From Streptomyces mangrovi (GTDB taxonomy: Bacteria; Actinomycetota; Actinomycetes; Streptomycetales; Streptomycetaceae): a stretch of DNA of 34,546 nt. The stretch covers positions 1 to 34,546 of the forward strand of contig NZ_FOSG01000034.1 in the NCBI RefSeq assembly GCF_900114215.1, written 5' to 3'. A program made the translations under genes and the position numbers. Of this stretch, positions 15,963-23,435 are shown one piece after another; within the stretch, counting starts at the first letter, position 1, and every line of letters begins with the position of its first letter. Under the pieces are notes generated by a model. The model was not told where the DNA came from. It was given only the letters and a program-made list of their open reading frames with translations, and did not search any database.

Positions 15963-16553
15963 GTGACGCAGAGACGAGCGATGCGCACCCGCGAGAGGGT
16001 CCTGCAGGCCGCGGCCGGCGAGATAGTACGGTCCGGGTACCACGGGACCGCCCTGGTCCGCGTGGCAGCACGCGCGCACGTGACACTGGGAGCGGTGAGC
16101 TTCCATTTCCCGACGAAACAAGCCCTCGTCCAGGAGGTGTACCTGGACGGCGTGAAGCGCACCTCCGAGGCAGTCGAAGCCGAGGTGGGAGAAGACACAG
16201 AGCCCCTGCAGGGCCTGGCCAACCTCACTCTGCGGCTCGCCTCACTGCTCATCGACGATGATCTGACGGTACTCGCCTGCAGCCGACTCAGCCGTGACGA
16301 CCCGACGGGGCACTTCGCGTGGCGCGACACCTGGCGCGGTCATGTGGCCAGACTGGCGGACCGGGCATGCAGCAGCCCCGGCAGCACCGTGAATTGTTCG
16401 AGAAAAACCCTTGGCTTTCTCGTGCACTGCCTGCTGGCGGGAACGGAGGTGTGGGCTGTTCATGCCGACGCCGAGCGCCATGCGGCTCTGAGCCACCTGG
16501 CCGCGGCATGGCAGCAGGCCATGCCTGGCGGTCGCATGGACACCGAGGGCTAG
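15963..16553 (+). CDS. TetR-family regulator, butyrolactone-receptor-like
   Basis: The 196-residue protein has an N-terminal TetR helix-turn-helix (RTRERVLQAAAGEIVRSGY, then VTLGAVSFHFPTKQAL) of the ArpA/ScbR subgroup type and a divergent ligand domain. GTG at 15963 is favoured because AGAGG lies 5 nt upstream; the ATG at 15981 lacks one. It may be a pseudo-receptor that binds other signals or antibiotics, as is common near butyrolactone loci with two TetR genes. It converges on the SDR gene with a 19-bp gap. Confidence 0.85.
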   Translation: MTQRRAMRTRERVLQAAAGEIVRSGYHGTALVRVAARAHVTLGAVSFHFPTKQALVQEVYLDGVKRTSEAVEAEVGEDTEPLQGLANLTLRLASLLIDDDLTVLACSRLSRDDPTGHFAWRDTWRGHVARLADRACSSPGSTVNCSRKTLGFLVHCLLAGTEVWAVHADAERHAALSHLAAAWQQAMPGGRMDTEG

Positions 16554-16572
16554 CGGATCACCCTGCACCTGG

Positions 16573-17343
16573 TCAACGGGCGGTCCAGCCCCCGTCGACG
16601 GGAACCGCTGCTGCCGTGATGAAGGACGAGCGATCCGAGCAGAGCCATACCGCGGCCTGTGCCACCTCCCGCGGCGCGGCGAGCCGCTGCTGGATCGCGC
16701 GTTCGACGAAAGGGCCGAACAAATCGGGCGTGCGGGCCAGCACCTCCTGCATCAGCTCCGTTCCCGTACTCCCCACGACGAGGGCGTTGACGCGGATGCC
16801 GTACGCGCCGTACTCGTCGGCCGCGGCCCGGGTCAGGCCTATGACCGCGTGCTTGGCTGCGATGTAAGGGGCTGCGACTCCGGTGGCGCGCACACCTGCA
16901 ACGCTGGATGTGTTGACGATGGCGCCGCCCGTACCAGCGGCCAGCATCGCGGTGATCTGCGCGCGCATCGCGTTCCAGACACCGCGCTGGTTCACCCCGA
17001 TGATCCGGTCGTACTCGTCGTCGCCGATCTCGTGGAAGGCCGTGCCGGTGGAGGTCCATCCAGCGTTGTTGAAGGCCGCGTCGAGCCGCCCGAAGGTGTC
17101 GACCGCCTTCTCGACCACGTCGCGCATGTCCTGGGGGCGGGTGACGTCCCCAGGGGCCGCGAGCGCCCGCCCGCCGGCGGCTCGGATCTCGGCGCCGAGC
17201 CGCTCGAGGTGCCCCGCGCGGCGCGCGGTCAGCACTACGGCTGCGCCTTCGGCTGCGAACAGGCGTGCGGACTCGGCTCCGATCCCGCTCGAAGCGCCGG
17301 TGATCATGACTACCTTGTCCTGCAGCAGAGGTTCGTTCACCAC
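16573..17343 (-). CDS. Short-chain dehydrogenase/reductase (SDR)
   Basis: This classical SDR of about 256 residues has the NAD(P) motif TGASSGIG near residue 15, NNAG in the middle, and the catalytic Ser (NTSSVAG), Tyr and Lys (APYIAAKHA). The C-terminus VDGGWTAR is typical. The start is ambiguous: GTG at 17343 or 17340 has a GGCGGG upstream, whereas a TTG at 17358 would begin directly after the preceding stop. It is the last gene of the receptor operon. SDRs such as BarS1 set the C-6 stereochemistry of virginiae-butanolide signals by ketone reduction, and a similar role in signal maturation is the best inference. Confidence 0.87.
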   Translation of the reverse strand: MVNEPLLQDKVVMITGASSGIGAESARLFAAEGAAVVLTARRAGHLERLGAEIRAAGGRALAAPGDVTRPQDMRDVVEKAVDTFGRLDAAFNNAGWTSTGTAFHEIGDDEYDRIIGVNQRGVWNAMRAQITAMLAAGTGGAIVNTSSVAGVRATGVAAPYIAAKHAVIGLTRAAADEYGAYGIRVNALVVGSTGTELMQEVLARTPDLFGPFVERAIQQRLAAPREVAQAAVWLCSDRSSFITAAAVPVDGGWTAR

Positions 17344-17358
17344 GGAAAAGCCCGCCAA

Positions 17359-18264
17359 TCACACACGAGGACCGAACAAGTGGGCGTGTTCTTCCGCCCA
17401 CGACGAGAAGGACGTAGCGGGTCGCCCGAGAAGATCGCCGACGTCAGGAGTCGTCTCCTCCTTGGCACCGGCGCGCTGGCGTTCCGCACTGGCCGTCAAG
17501 GCCCGCACCATCACCTCGGGATACCGGCGACGCCAGCGTTCCTGAGCCTGGGCGATCGTCAGTCCAGCGCATGTCAGTCGACGCCCCAGGACCTCGCCGA
17601 GCTGCGCCGCCTGGTCGCGGACCGAGATCGCCCGGGGACCCGTGAGCGCATAGGTCCGGCCGTGGTGACCGCCCTCGAGCAGGACGCGCAGCGCGACCTG
17701 TGCGATGTCGGAGGGTGCGATGCAGGCGTTGCGGGAGGTGGGGTGGAGCGCTCGCACGGTGGCATCCCGGCGAATGTCGGGCGCCCAGGCCAGGGCGTGG
17801 GTCATGAAGGCACGGGGACGCAGGATCGTCCAGGGGATGCCGCATTGCCGGATGCGGTCCTCTGCTGCGCGCTGCCACGAGGTGATGAAGTCTTGAGCCC
17901 GGAGATCGGCGACGGCGAGCGCGGAGAGCTTGACCAGGTGACCGACGCCCGCGGCCACGGCCGCGGTGACGATGTTGGCGTCATGGTCCGGACGCAGCGG
18001 GTCGTTGGTGATGATTAATACGGCGTCAGCGCCCGCGAAGACCTCGGTCAGGCGGGCGATATCTTCGAAGTCGGCCCGGATGACACGTCCGGCGAGCGCC
18101 GCACCGGCCGGATCCCGGGTGAGGAAAACTCCGTGGCAGGAAACCTCGGACGCCAATAACCCCGCCACGTGCCGGCCCACCGTGCCGGTGGCACCAGTTA
18201 CGACGATACGCCGGTCGGCTCTGCCCGGGCAGCTCTCTGCTGTGCTGTGGGAACCGGCGGCCAT
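17359..18264 (-). CDS. NmrA-like NAD(P)-binding reductase
   Basis: The 301-residue atypical SDR has the N-terminal motif VVTGATGTVGRHVAG (about residues 21-35) typical of NmrA/isoflavone-reductase-like proteins, and no classical YxxxK. The ATG follows directly on the stop of the receptor gene and the gene abuts the SDR, so the three are co-transcribed. Codon 36 is TTA, and a second TTA lies in DAVLIIT near 18015-18017, implying bldA dependence. In butyrolactone loci such reductases could reduce the butenolide intermediate made after AfsA, or modify the signal. NAD(P)-binding without catalysis (regulatory NmrA type) is also possible. Confidence 0.83.
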   Translation of the reverse strand: MAAGSHSTAESCPGRADRRIVVTGATGTVGRHVAGLLASEVSCHGVFLTRDPAGAALAGRVIRADFEDIARLTEVFAGADAVLIITNDPLRPDHDANIVTAAVAAGVGHLVKLSALAVADLRAQDFITSWQRAAEDRIRQCGIPWTILRPRAFMTHALAWAPDIRRDATVRALHPTSRNACIAPSDIAQVALRVLLEGGHHGRTYALTGPRAISVRDQAAQLGEVLGRRLTCAGLTIAQAQERWRRRYPEVMVRALTASAERQRAGAKEETTPDVGDLLGRPATSFSSWAEEHAHLFGPRV

Positions 18265-18888
18265 CTACTCGGTGCACCCACGCGCGGGGTCGACGACAAG
18301 GCGGGCATGGGCCTCCTCCGAGGTGATTCCCGGAAGGAGGATCTGCCACATCTCACAGGTGCGGTCCATAAGGTCGGCGCGGCAGCTGACCAGTTGGGAG
18401 TACAGCTGCACACCAGTGCAGGCCCCGACCACGAACCTGGCCAAAGCCGCCGGATCCACCTCCGGGCGCAGCTCGCCGTTGTCCCGGGCCTCCTGCAGGT
18501 ACCCGGCCATGATCGAGGCCCAGTTGTTGAAGGAGGTGGGGTCGCTCATGTCGTGACTCCGCTGTTCGACCGCGAGCCGAACCCCAGCCCGCAGAAGCGG
18601 ATCGAGCTGCAGACGGCGGGCCCACACCATGGTTATGTCGATGACATGCTGCACCCCCTCCGACTGCAGTAGCGGTTCGATGGCCTGCGGCTGACTGTTC
18701 ATCACCGCCTCGGCCACACCCCGCTTGTTGCCGTAGTGGAAGTACAAGGCTCCCAGCGTCAGCCCTGCCCGCCTCGCGATGTCGGCGACGTTGGTCCCCC
18801 TGTAGCCGTGTTCGTCGAACAGTTCGGCCGCTGCCATGAGTAGCCGTTGGCGGGTATGCGCGGCCCGGCCTTGCTTCAGGTCAGACAC
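18265..18888 (-). CDS. Gamma-butyrolactone receptor (ArpA/ScbR-like TetR repressor)
   Basis: The 207-residue TetR protein has the receptor-type N-terminus TRQRLLMAAAELFDEHGYRG, then GLTLGALYFHYGNKRGVAEA, and a C-terminal domain containing the conserved-type FNNWASIMAGYL and CEMWQILLPGI segments. The GTG start at 18888 has GAGGTGAG upstream. The gene is divergent from the AfsA gene across 96 bp that hold an AT-rich box, the classic arrangement for a receptor and its signal synthase. It likely represses its own operon, afsA and possibly the StrR-like gene until the butyrolactone accumulates. Confidence 0.88.
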   Translation of the reverse strand: MSDLKQGRAAHTRQRLLMAAAELFDEHGYRGTNVADIARRAGLTLGALYFHYGNKRGVAEAVMNSQPQAIEPLLQSEGVQHVIDITMVWARRLQLDPLLRAGVRLAVEQRSHDMSDPTSFNNWASIMAGYLQEARDNGELRPEVDPAALARFVVGACTGVQLYSQLVSCRADLMDRTCEMWQILLPGITSEEAHARLVVDPARGCTE

Positions 18889-18907
18889 TTCTCACCTCGC
18901 CTACATC

Positions 18908-18925
18908 GACAAAAAATAATTTTTC
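18908..18925. promoter_or_regulatory. AT-rich box in the receptor/afsA divergent promoter
   Basis: GACAAAAAATAATTTTTC is partly palindromic (6 of 9 pairs) and is followed by TTTTAATC. It is the only AT-rich segment of the 96-bp divergent region, so it is the most likely operator or promoter core. It resembles the boxes at 2937-2956 and 15374-15399. Confidence 0.45.
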
Positions 18926-18984
18926 TTTTAATCTTACCATCCGCATCGCTCCCGCGGTAGGCCAACGCAGCGTAAGGAGTCCCA

Positions 18985-19908
18985 GTGTCCGCGACCTTCG
19001 CCGACAGACCAGGCACCGCGGTGCCCCAGCACATGGTGCACAAGCACACTCACACCGAGGTCTTACTGACCGGGTGGTCCGCGCACGCCGACGATGCCTT
19101 CACCGTCACGGCCCGATGGCCGCGCGCTCACAGTTTCTACCGCCCCCGCGGGCACTACGAATCCTTACTGTTCGCGGAGACCGTGAGACAGACTCTGCCG
19201 CTGCTCTCCCACGAGGCCTTCGGAGTACCCTTCGGCCATCAGTTCGTATGGAGCGATCTGTCTTTCGGCGTGGCCTATGACGCCCTATGGGCAAGCGACC
19301 GGACGATGGACCTGACACTCACCGTCGAGTGCAGCGAGGTCACCCGCCGCCGCGCCGGCTTCTCCTCCGCGCGCGTAAGCGTGTGCGCGTCAACGAACAC
19401 AACTACCGTCGGACACGCTCGGACCCGCTTCTCCGTCCACAGTCCCGATGTCTATCGGCGGCTGCGCGCCGGACGCCATGACACGGCCGCGGCCCGCGCA
19501 AGCGCACTGCGCCCCACCCCCGGAGTCCTCCCCGCCAGTGTAGGGCGGCACCTGCCCCAGGACGTCGTCCTCGCCCCCACCGTCCACTCCGACGTCTGGC
19601 GGTTGCGTGTGGATCTGAGCCATCCGATCCTGTTCGACCACCCTGTCGACCACGCTCCTGGCATGCTCCTTCTTGAAGCAACCCGCCAAGCAGTGCTCTC
19701 CGTCCACCCCACAGGTGACGCCGTCGTCACGAGCATGGCCGCCCGGTTCCATCGCTACGTGGAACTGGACCGCCCAGCGTGGGTCCGCCTCGCCTCCGGT
19801 ACCCATGGTTCCTTCAGCGTGAGCATCGACCAGGACGAACAGACCTGCTTCGAAGCCGAGGCGACGACCAAGACCGTGTCGCACGGGTCTGTCAAACGTT
19901 CGGTGTAA
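18985..19908 (+). CDS. AfsA-family gamma-butyrolactone biosynthesis protein
   Basis: The 307-residue protein has the two hotdog-like AfsA repeats. The first includes MVHKHTHTEVLLTGW (about 13-27) and FYRPRGHYESLLFAE; the second includes PTVHSDVWRLRVDLSHPILFDHPVDH and GMLLLEATRQA. AfsA homologues condense a beta-ketoacyl thioester with dihydroxyacetone phosphate as the first step to A-factor-type signals. The GTG start has AAGGAG 5 nt upstream. TTA codons occur at positions 27 and 61. The last seven codons and the stop (from base 19885) lie inside the left inverted repeat of an IS256-like element, so the native C-terminus has been replaced, though the length is near normal for the family. Activity is therefore probable but not certain. 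Confidence 0.9.
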   Translation: MSATFADRPGTAVPQHMVHKHTHTEVLLTGWSAHADDAFTVTARWPRAHSFYRPRGHYESLLFAETVRQTLPLLSHEAFGVPFGHQFVWSDLSFGVAYDALWASDRTMDLTLTVECSEVTRRRAGFSSARVSVCASTNTTTVGHARTRFSVHSPDVYRRLRAGRHDTAAARASALRPTPGVLPASVGRHLPQDVVLAPTVHSDVWRLRVDLSHPILFDHPVDHAPGMLLLEATRQAVLSVHPTGDAVVTSMAARFHRYVELDRPAWVRLASGTHGSFSVSIDQDEQTCFEAEATTKTVSHGSVKRSV

Positions 19909-19909
19909 C
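19885..19909. repeat. Left terminal inverted repeat of the IS256-like element
   Basis: Read inward it is GGGTCTGTCAAAC followed by GTTCGGTGTAAC. The inner 12 bp are identical to the other end and the outer 13 bp match with three differences. It contains the afsA stop codon. Confidence 0.8.
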
Positions 19910-19923
19910 CAGGGTGGTTGAGG

Positions 19924-20439
19924 TTACTGGCGGGCCGCCGACAGGCGGCCGTCGAAGGTGATATCAAAGGCGTTCAGCACGGTCTTCCAACGGCTGGTCC
20001 AGCGGGTCTGGCCCTTGCCGGTGGTCAGCCCCTTGGCGGACAGGGAGATCACCATCTCGTCCACGCCGGTCAGGCGCTTCTGCCGCTTCTTGACGATCTT
20101 CGGCTCGAAGGAGCCCTCCCGGTCGCGGGGCACGGCTATCTCCACCGGGCCGACATCGGTCAGCACGGTCTTGCTGCGGGTGCCGTTGCGTGAGTTGCCG
20201 CCGTTCTTCCCAGCCGGATCATGCTTGTCATAGCCGAGGTGGTCGGTGATCTCACCCTCCAGGGCGGACTCCAGCAGCCGCTTGGTCAGCTGCTGCAGCA
20301 GCCCGCCCTCGCCGGTCAGCTGCAGGCCCTCGGCCTGGGCCCGCCCCACCAGCTCGTCGATCAGCCGGTCCTCCGCGGCCTTGGCCTGCGGCTCACCCGA
20401 CTCGACGGTCTCGGCCTCGGTCACGTTCTCACTGGTCAT
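19924..20439 (-). pseudogene. IS256-family transposase with large in-frame internal deletion
   Basis: The 171-residue frame starts like a complete mutator-type transposase (LIDELVGRAQAEGLQLTGEG, then TDHLGYDKHDPAGKNGGNSR and VEIAVPRDREGSFEPKIV) up to DEMVISLSAKGLTTG. It then jumps directly to the C-terminal signature WKTVLNAFDITFDGRL. The whole DDE catalytic core, roughly 240 residues in full-length relatives, is absent, yet the reading frame is kept. It cannot catalyse transposition. The N-terminal DNA-binding part survives and could in principle bind the element ends. Confidence 0.88.
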
Positions 20440-20462
20440 CGGTGCATCTTCCTTGATCAGGA

Positions 20463-20487
20463 GTTACACCGAACTTTTTACAGTCCC
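20463..20487. repeat. Right terminal inverted repeat of the IS256-like element
   Basis: The inner part GTTACACCGAAC is the exact complement of the left repeat; the outer part TTTTTACAGTCCC matches it with three differences. It lies 23 bp upstream of the transposase start and may include its promoter. Confidence 0.8.
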
Positions 20488-20607
20488 CTTGGGCGAGTTC
20501 CGGGGTCGTGCGGTTGGTCGGGCGACGACCGGTTGGGGTGCATAGCGGAGCAGGCACGGGCTTCGTGATCATTGGGGTGTCCAAGCTCAACGATCATGAG
20601 GTGGCCC

Positions 20608-20823
20608 ATGCCTGCCGCTGTATCTTCTCCCATCCCACCGGTGCTGGTGAAGCTGGGGCCGCTGGATGTCAGCCAAGTCGCTGACCTGCGACCTTTCCTG
20701 GACCTGGTGCCCGACCCGCGTGCGAGACGGGGCCGCTGGTACCGGCTGACCGCGGTCCTTCTCGTCTGTGCCTGCGCGGCCGTGTCGGGAGCCAGGAGCG
20801 TCGATGAGATCGCCGAGCACGTT
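20608..20823 (+). pseudogene. ISAs1-family transposase, N-terminal fragment
   Basis: The frame from the ATG at 20608 encodes LRPFLDLVPDPRARRGRWYR, then LTAVLLVCACAAVSGARSVDEIAEH. This is the DDE_Tnp_1-associated N-terminal domain of ISAs1-family transposases. Similarity ends after DEIAEH, so about 300 residues of the protein are lost. An inverted repeat (TGATCATTG / CAACGATCA) lies just upstream at about 20567-20598. The open frame continues to 22221 only as a shadow of the isomerase gene. Confidence 0.8.
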
Positions 20824-20953
20824 TCCTGGCTGATCTACGCCCGAAGGGTTGCACCGCGCTCCCGCCGGCGCCGGTTGCGCTGCTTCCACCAGGCCCTGCT
20901 CACGCTGGTACATCTGCGCACCACCGCTCCGCCGGCCGAGGTCGCCGCCGGAC
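20824..20953 (+). pseudogene. IS5-like transposase HTH fragment, fused in frame
   Basis: Immediately after the ISAs1 part the same frame reads RRRRLRCFHQALLTLVHLRT followed by TAPPAEVAA. This resembles the N-terminal helix-turn-helix region of IS5-family DDE transposases (HQALL-L-LR-x-E-AA). It is a second, unrelated IS remnant joined by rearrangement. Similarity is short, so the assignment is tentative. Confidence 0.5.
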
Positions 20954-20970
20954 AACGTTTCACAGTCCCC
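20954..20970. repeat. Extra IS256-type terminal repeat
   Basis: AACGTTTCACAGTCCCC reads, on the other strand, GGGGACTGTGAAACGTT. Its last 16 bases match the outer 16 bp of the left repeat at 19885 at 14 positions. It has the same orientation as the right repeat at 20463-20487, so it may be a leftover right end of another copy. The following 200 bp to 21168 hold nothing recognisable. Confidence 0.45.
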
Positions 20971-21168
20971 GTGGCGGCGACCGAGTCGCGGCCTCGAATG
21001 AGCCGAACTCCGGCTCGTTCCTGTGAGATCGACGGGGCCTCCCTGGTGAACCAGTCCGCGTGTGGGGCGCGTTCGCATCGACGTCGCCGGCAGGACTCCG
21101 GAGACAAGCCGCCGGGCCCCTGGAGGAGAGAGAGGCACCGGCTCGTGCTTCGGCGGGCGGCGGTGTTG

Positions 21169-22179
21169 TCAGGACCGGCGGTCGCCACCGAAGGCGGCGT
21201 CGAAGGAGGCGGTGGGGGGCTCGAAGTCGAAGCGTTTGAGCGCCCGCAGGGCTTCGGGAGCGCCTTGGAGGCGGCTCATCCCCGGGTCCTCCCATTCAAC
21301 GGAGACGGGACCGTCGTACCCGATGGAGGACAGCATGCGGAAGACGTCCTCCCATGGAACGTCCCCGTGCCCGGCCGAGACGAAGTCCCAGCCCCGGCGC
21401 GGGTCGCCCCAGGGCAGGTGGGAACCGAGCCGTCCGTTGCGCCCGTCCAGCCGTTTACGCGCCTCCTTGCAGTCCACATGGTAGATCCGGTCGCGGAAGT
21501 CGTAGAGGAACCCGACGGGGTCGAGGTCCTGCCAGACGAAGTGGCTCGGGTCGAAGTTGAGCCCGAAGGCGGGCCGGTGGTCCACGGCCTCCAGCGCCCT
21601 GTGCGTCGTCCAGTAGTCGTAGGCGATCTCACCGGGGTGGACCTCGTGGGCGAACCGCACGCCTTCGGTGTCGAAGACGTCGAGGATCGGCCCCCACCGT
21701 TCGGCGAAGTCGGCGTATCCGCGCTCCACCATTTCCGGCGGCACAGGGGGGAACATCGCCACGAGGTGCCAGATCGAGGACCCGGTGAACCCGATGACGG
21801 TGTCCACGCCGAGAGCGGCGGCGGCCCTGGCCGTGTCGGCCATCTCGGCCGCGGCCCGGCGTCTGACGCCCTCGGGGTCGCCGTCGCCCCAGATGCGGCC
21901 CGGAAGTATCGCCTGGTGGCGTTCGTCGATGAGCCGGTCGCACACGGCCTGGCCGACCAGGTGGTTGGAGATGGCCCAGCATCTCAGTCCGTAGCGCGCG
22001 AGGAGCTCCCTGCGGCCCCGGACGTAGTCCTGGTCCTCCAATGCCCGGTCGACCTCGAAGTGGTCTCCCCAGCAGGCGAGTTCGAGTCCGTCGTAGCCGA
22101 AGTCCCGGGCAAGGCCGCAGACCTCTTCCAGGGGGAGGTCGGCCCACTGGCCGGTGAACAAGGTGAAGGGACGTGGCAT
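21169..22179 (-). CDS. Sugar phosphate isomerase/epimerase-type TIM-barrel protein
   Basis: The 336-residue protein belongs to the xylose-isomerase-like AP-endonuclease-2 fold group. Likely metal or substrate ligands are E179 and H181 (FAHEVHPGE), D210 and H213 (NFDPSHF), H234 and D236 (YHVDCKEA), and E295 (VSVEWEDPG). Proteins of this group isomerise or epimerise sugars, inositols or their keto derivatives. The start has AAGGAG 10 nt upstream. It lies 20 bp after a Gfo/Idh/MocA dehydrogenase gene; this pairing commonly forms a two-step route through a keto-sugar intermediate. It is the last gene of the transport operon. The substrate is unknown. Confidence 0.88.
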   Translation of the reverse strand: MPRPFTLFTGQWADLPLEEVCGLARDFGYDGLELACWGDHFEVDRALEDQDYVRGRRELLARYGLRCWAISNHLVGQAVCDRLIDERHQAILPGRIWGDGDPEGVRRRAAAEMADTARAAAALGVDTVIGFTGSSIWHLVAMFPPVPPEMVERGYADFAERWGPILDVFDTEGVRFAHEVHPGEIAYDYWTTHRALEAVDHRPAFGLNFDPSHFVWQDLDPVGFLYDFRDRIYHVDCKEARKRLDGRNGRLGSHLPWGDPRRGWDFVSAGHGDVPWEDVFRMLSSIGYDGPVSVEWEDPGMSRLQGAPEALRALKRFDFEPPTASFDAAFGGDRRS

Positions 22180-22199
22180 TGTCGCGTGTCTCCTTGCCG

Positions 22200-23399
22200 T
22201 CAGACGGGTACGGGGGTGTAGCTCGCGTTCTTCGCCGCGCTCTCCTCAACTGCGGCCAGCACCCGCTGGACCTGCAGTCCTTCGGTGAACGACGGTGCGG
22301 GGTCGGTGCCGGTGGCGATCGCCTGCACGAGATCGTGGGCCTGGTGGGTGAAAGTGTGCTCGTAGCCCAGCGCGTGGCCGGGGGGCCACCACGCCTCCAA
22401 GTACGGGTGCTCGGGTTCGGTGACCAGGACGCGCCGGAAACCGGCCGTCGTGGCCGGCTCAGTGTGGTCGTGGAATGACAGTTCGTTGAGGCGTTCGAGG
22501 TCGAAGGCCAGCGATCCCAGCTCGCCGTTGATCTCCACGCACAGCGCGTTCTTGCGGCCCGCCGCCACCCGGGACACCTCGAAGCTCGCGAGGGCGCCCG
22601 AGGCGAGCCGACCGGTGAACAGGGCCGCGTCGTCCACGGTCACCGGTCCCCTGGCCCGCGGCCCGTCGTTCCCCGTGAGCATCGCGGCAACCAGGGGCCG
22701 CTCGGAGACGAACGTCTCGGTGAGGGCCGACACACCGGCCAACGGCTCCGCGGACAGGTACTGGGCCAGATCCACCGCGTGCGCGCCCAAGTCGCCCAGC
22801 GCGCCGGAACCGGCCTTCTCGCGCGAGAGGCGCCAGGTCAGCGGGAACTCAGGGTCGACGAGCCAGTCCTGGAGGTAAGTGACCCGGATATGGCGCAGCG
22901 CTCCGAGGCGGCCCCCGGCGATCAGGCGGCGGGCTTGGACGATGGCCGGTACCCGACGGTAGTTGAAGCCCACCATCGCCACCTGGCCACGCCGGCTAGC
23001 CGCCCGCGCGGCCTCCACCATGGCCTCCGCCTCCGGCACGGAGTTCGCCAACGGCTTCTCACACAGCACATGTTTACCCGCCTCCAGCGCCGCGATGGCG
23101 ATCTCGGCGTGGCTGTCTCCCGGTGTGCAGATGTCGACCAGGTCGACGTCGTCACTGTCCACGACGGCACGCCAGTCGGTCACGGCGGCTGCCCAGCCTT
23201 GCTGCCGGGCCGCCGCTCCGACCGCCGCTTCGTCACGGCCCGAGATCATCGCGAGCCGGGGACGCAGTGGGAGCGGGAACGCGTGCCTCACCGTTCGCCA
23301 CGCCTGCGAGTGGGCGACGCCCATGAACGCGTAGCCGACCATGCCGATGCCCAGGTCCGGCGTGGGCTCGCCGTACTCTCTGCGATCACTGTGTTTCAT
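22200..23399 (-). CDS. Gfo/Idh/MocA-family oxidoreductase
   Basis: The 399-residue protein has an N-terminal Rossmann domain with a modified GMVGYAFMGVAH nucleotide loop, the family signature EKPLANS (about residue 111, with the catalytic-type lysine), and the C-terminal alpha/beta domain containing GSGALGDLGAHAVDLAQYL. These enzymes oxidise or reduce a hydroxyl on sugars or inositol with NAD(P). The start is supported by CAGGAG 8 nt upstream. The gene is 36 bp after the binding-protein gene and 20 bp before the isomerase, in one operon. The substrate should match the transported sugar. Confidence 0.9.
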   Translation of the reverse strand: MKHSDRREYGEPTPDLGIGMVGYAFMGVAHSQAWRTVRHAFPLPLRPRLAMISGRDEAAVGAAARQQGWAAAVTDWRAVVDSDDVDLVDICTPGDSHAEIAIAALEAGKHVLCEKPLANSVPEAEAMVEAARAASRRGQVAMVGFNYRRVPAIVQARRLIAGGRLGALRHIRVTYLQDWLVDPEFPLTWRLSREKAGSGALGDLGAHAVDLAQYLSAEPLAGVSALTETFVSERPLVAAMLTGNDGPRARGPVTVDDAALFTGRLASGALASFEVSRVAAGRKNALCVEINGELGSLAFDLERLNELSFHDHTEPATTAGFRRVLVTEPEHPYLEAWWPPGHALGYEHTFTHQAHDLVQAIATGTDPAPSFTEGLQVQRVLAAVEESAAKNASYTPVPV

Positions 23400-23435
23400 C
23401 AGATGTACTCCTGGTTGGCCGGGTGGGGGGAAGGC

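Larger units (their letters stand above)
19885..20487 (-). mobile_element. Internally deleted IS256-family element (603 bp)
   Basis: The element is bounded by imperfect 25-bp terminal inverted repeats at 19885-19909 and 20463-20487 and contains one transposase frame on the minus strand. Full IS256 elements are about 1.3-1.5 kb, so more than half of the internal DNA is missing. The flanking 8-mers (TGTCGCAC and CTTGGGCG) do not match, so no target duplication is visible; this suggests a later rearrangement beside it. Being transposase-defective but retaining both ends, it could still be mobilised by a related transposase. Confidence 0.8.

Noticed and set aside
19877..20495. 8-bp target-site duplication around the IS256-like element
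   Set aside because: The flanking 8-mers TGTCGCAC and CTTGGGCG do not match.
20824..22221. Long plus-strand extension of the ISAs1-like frame
   Set aside because: Beyond about 20970 it is the antisense shadow of the isomerase gene; no transposase similarity continues.
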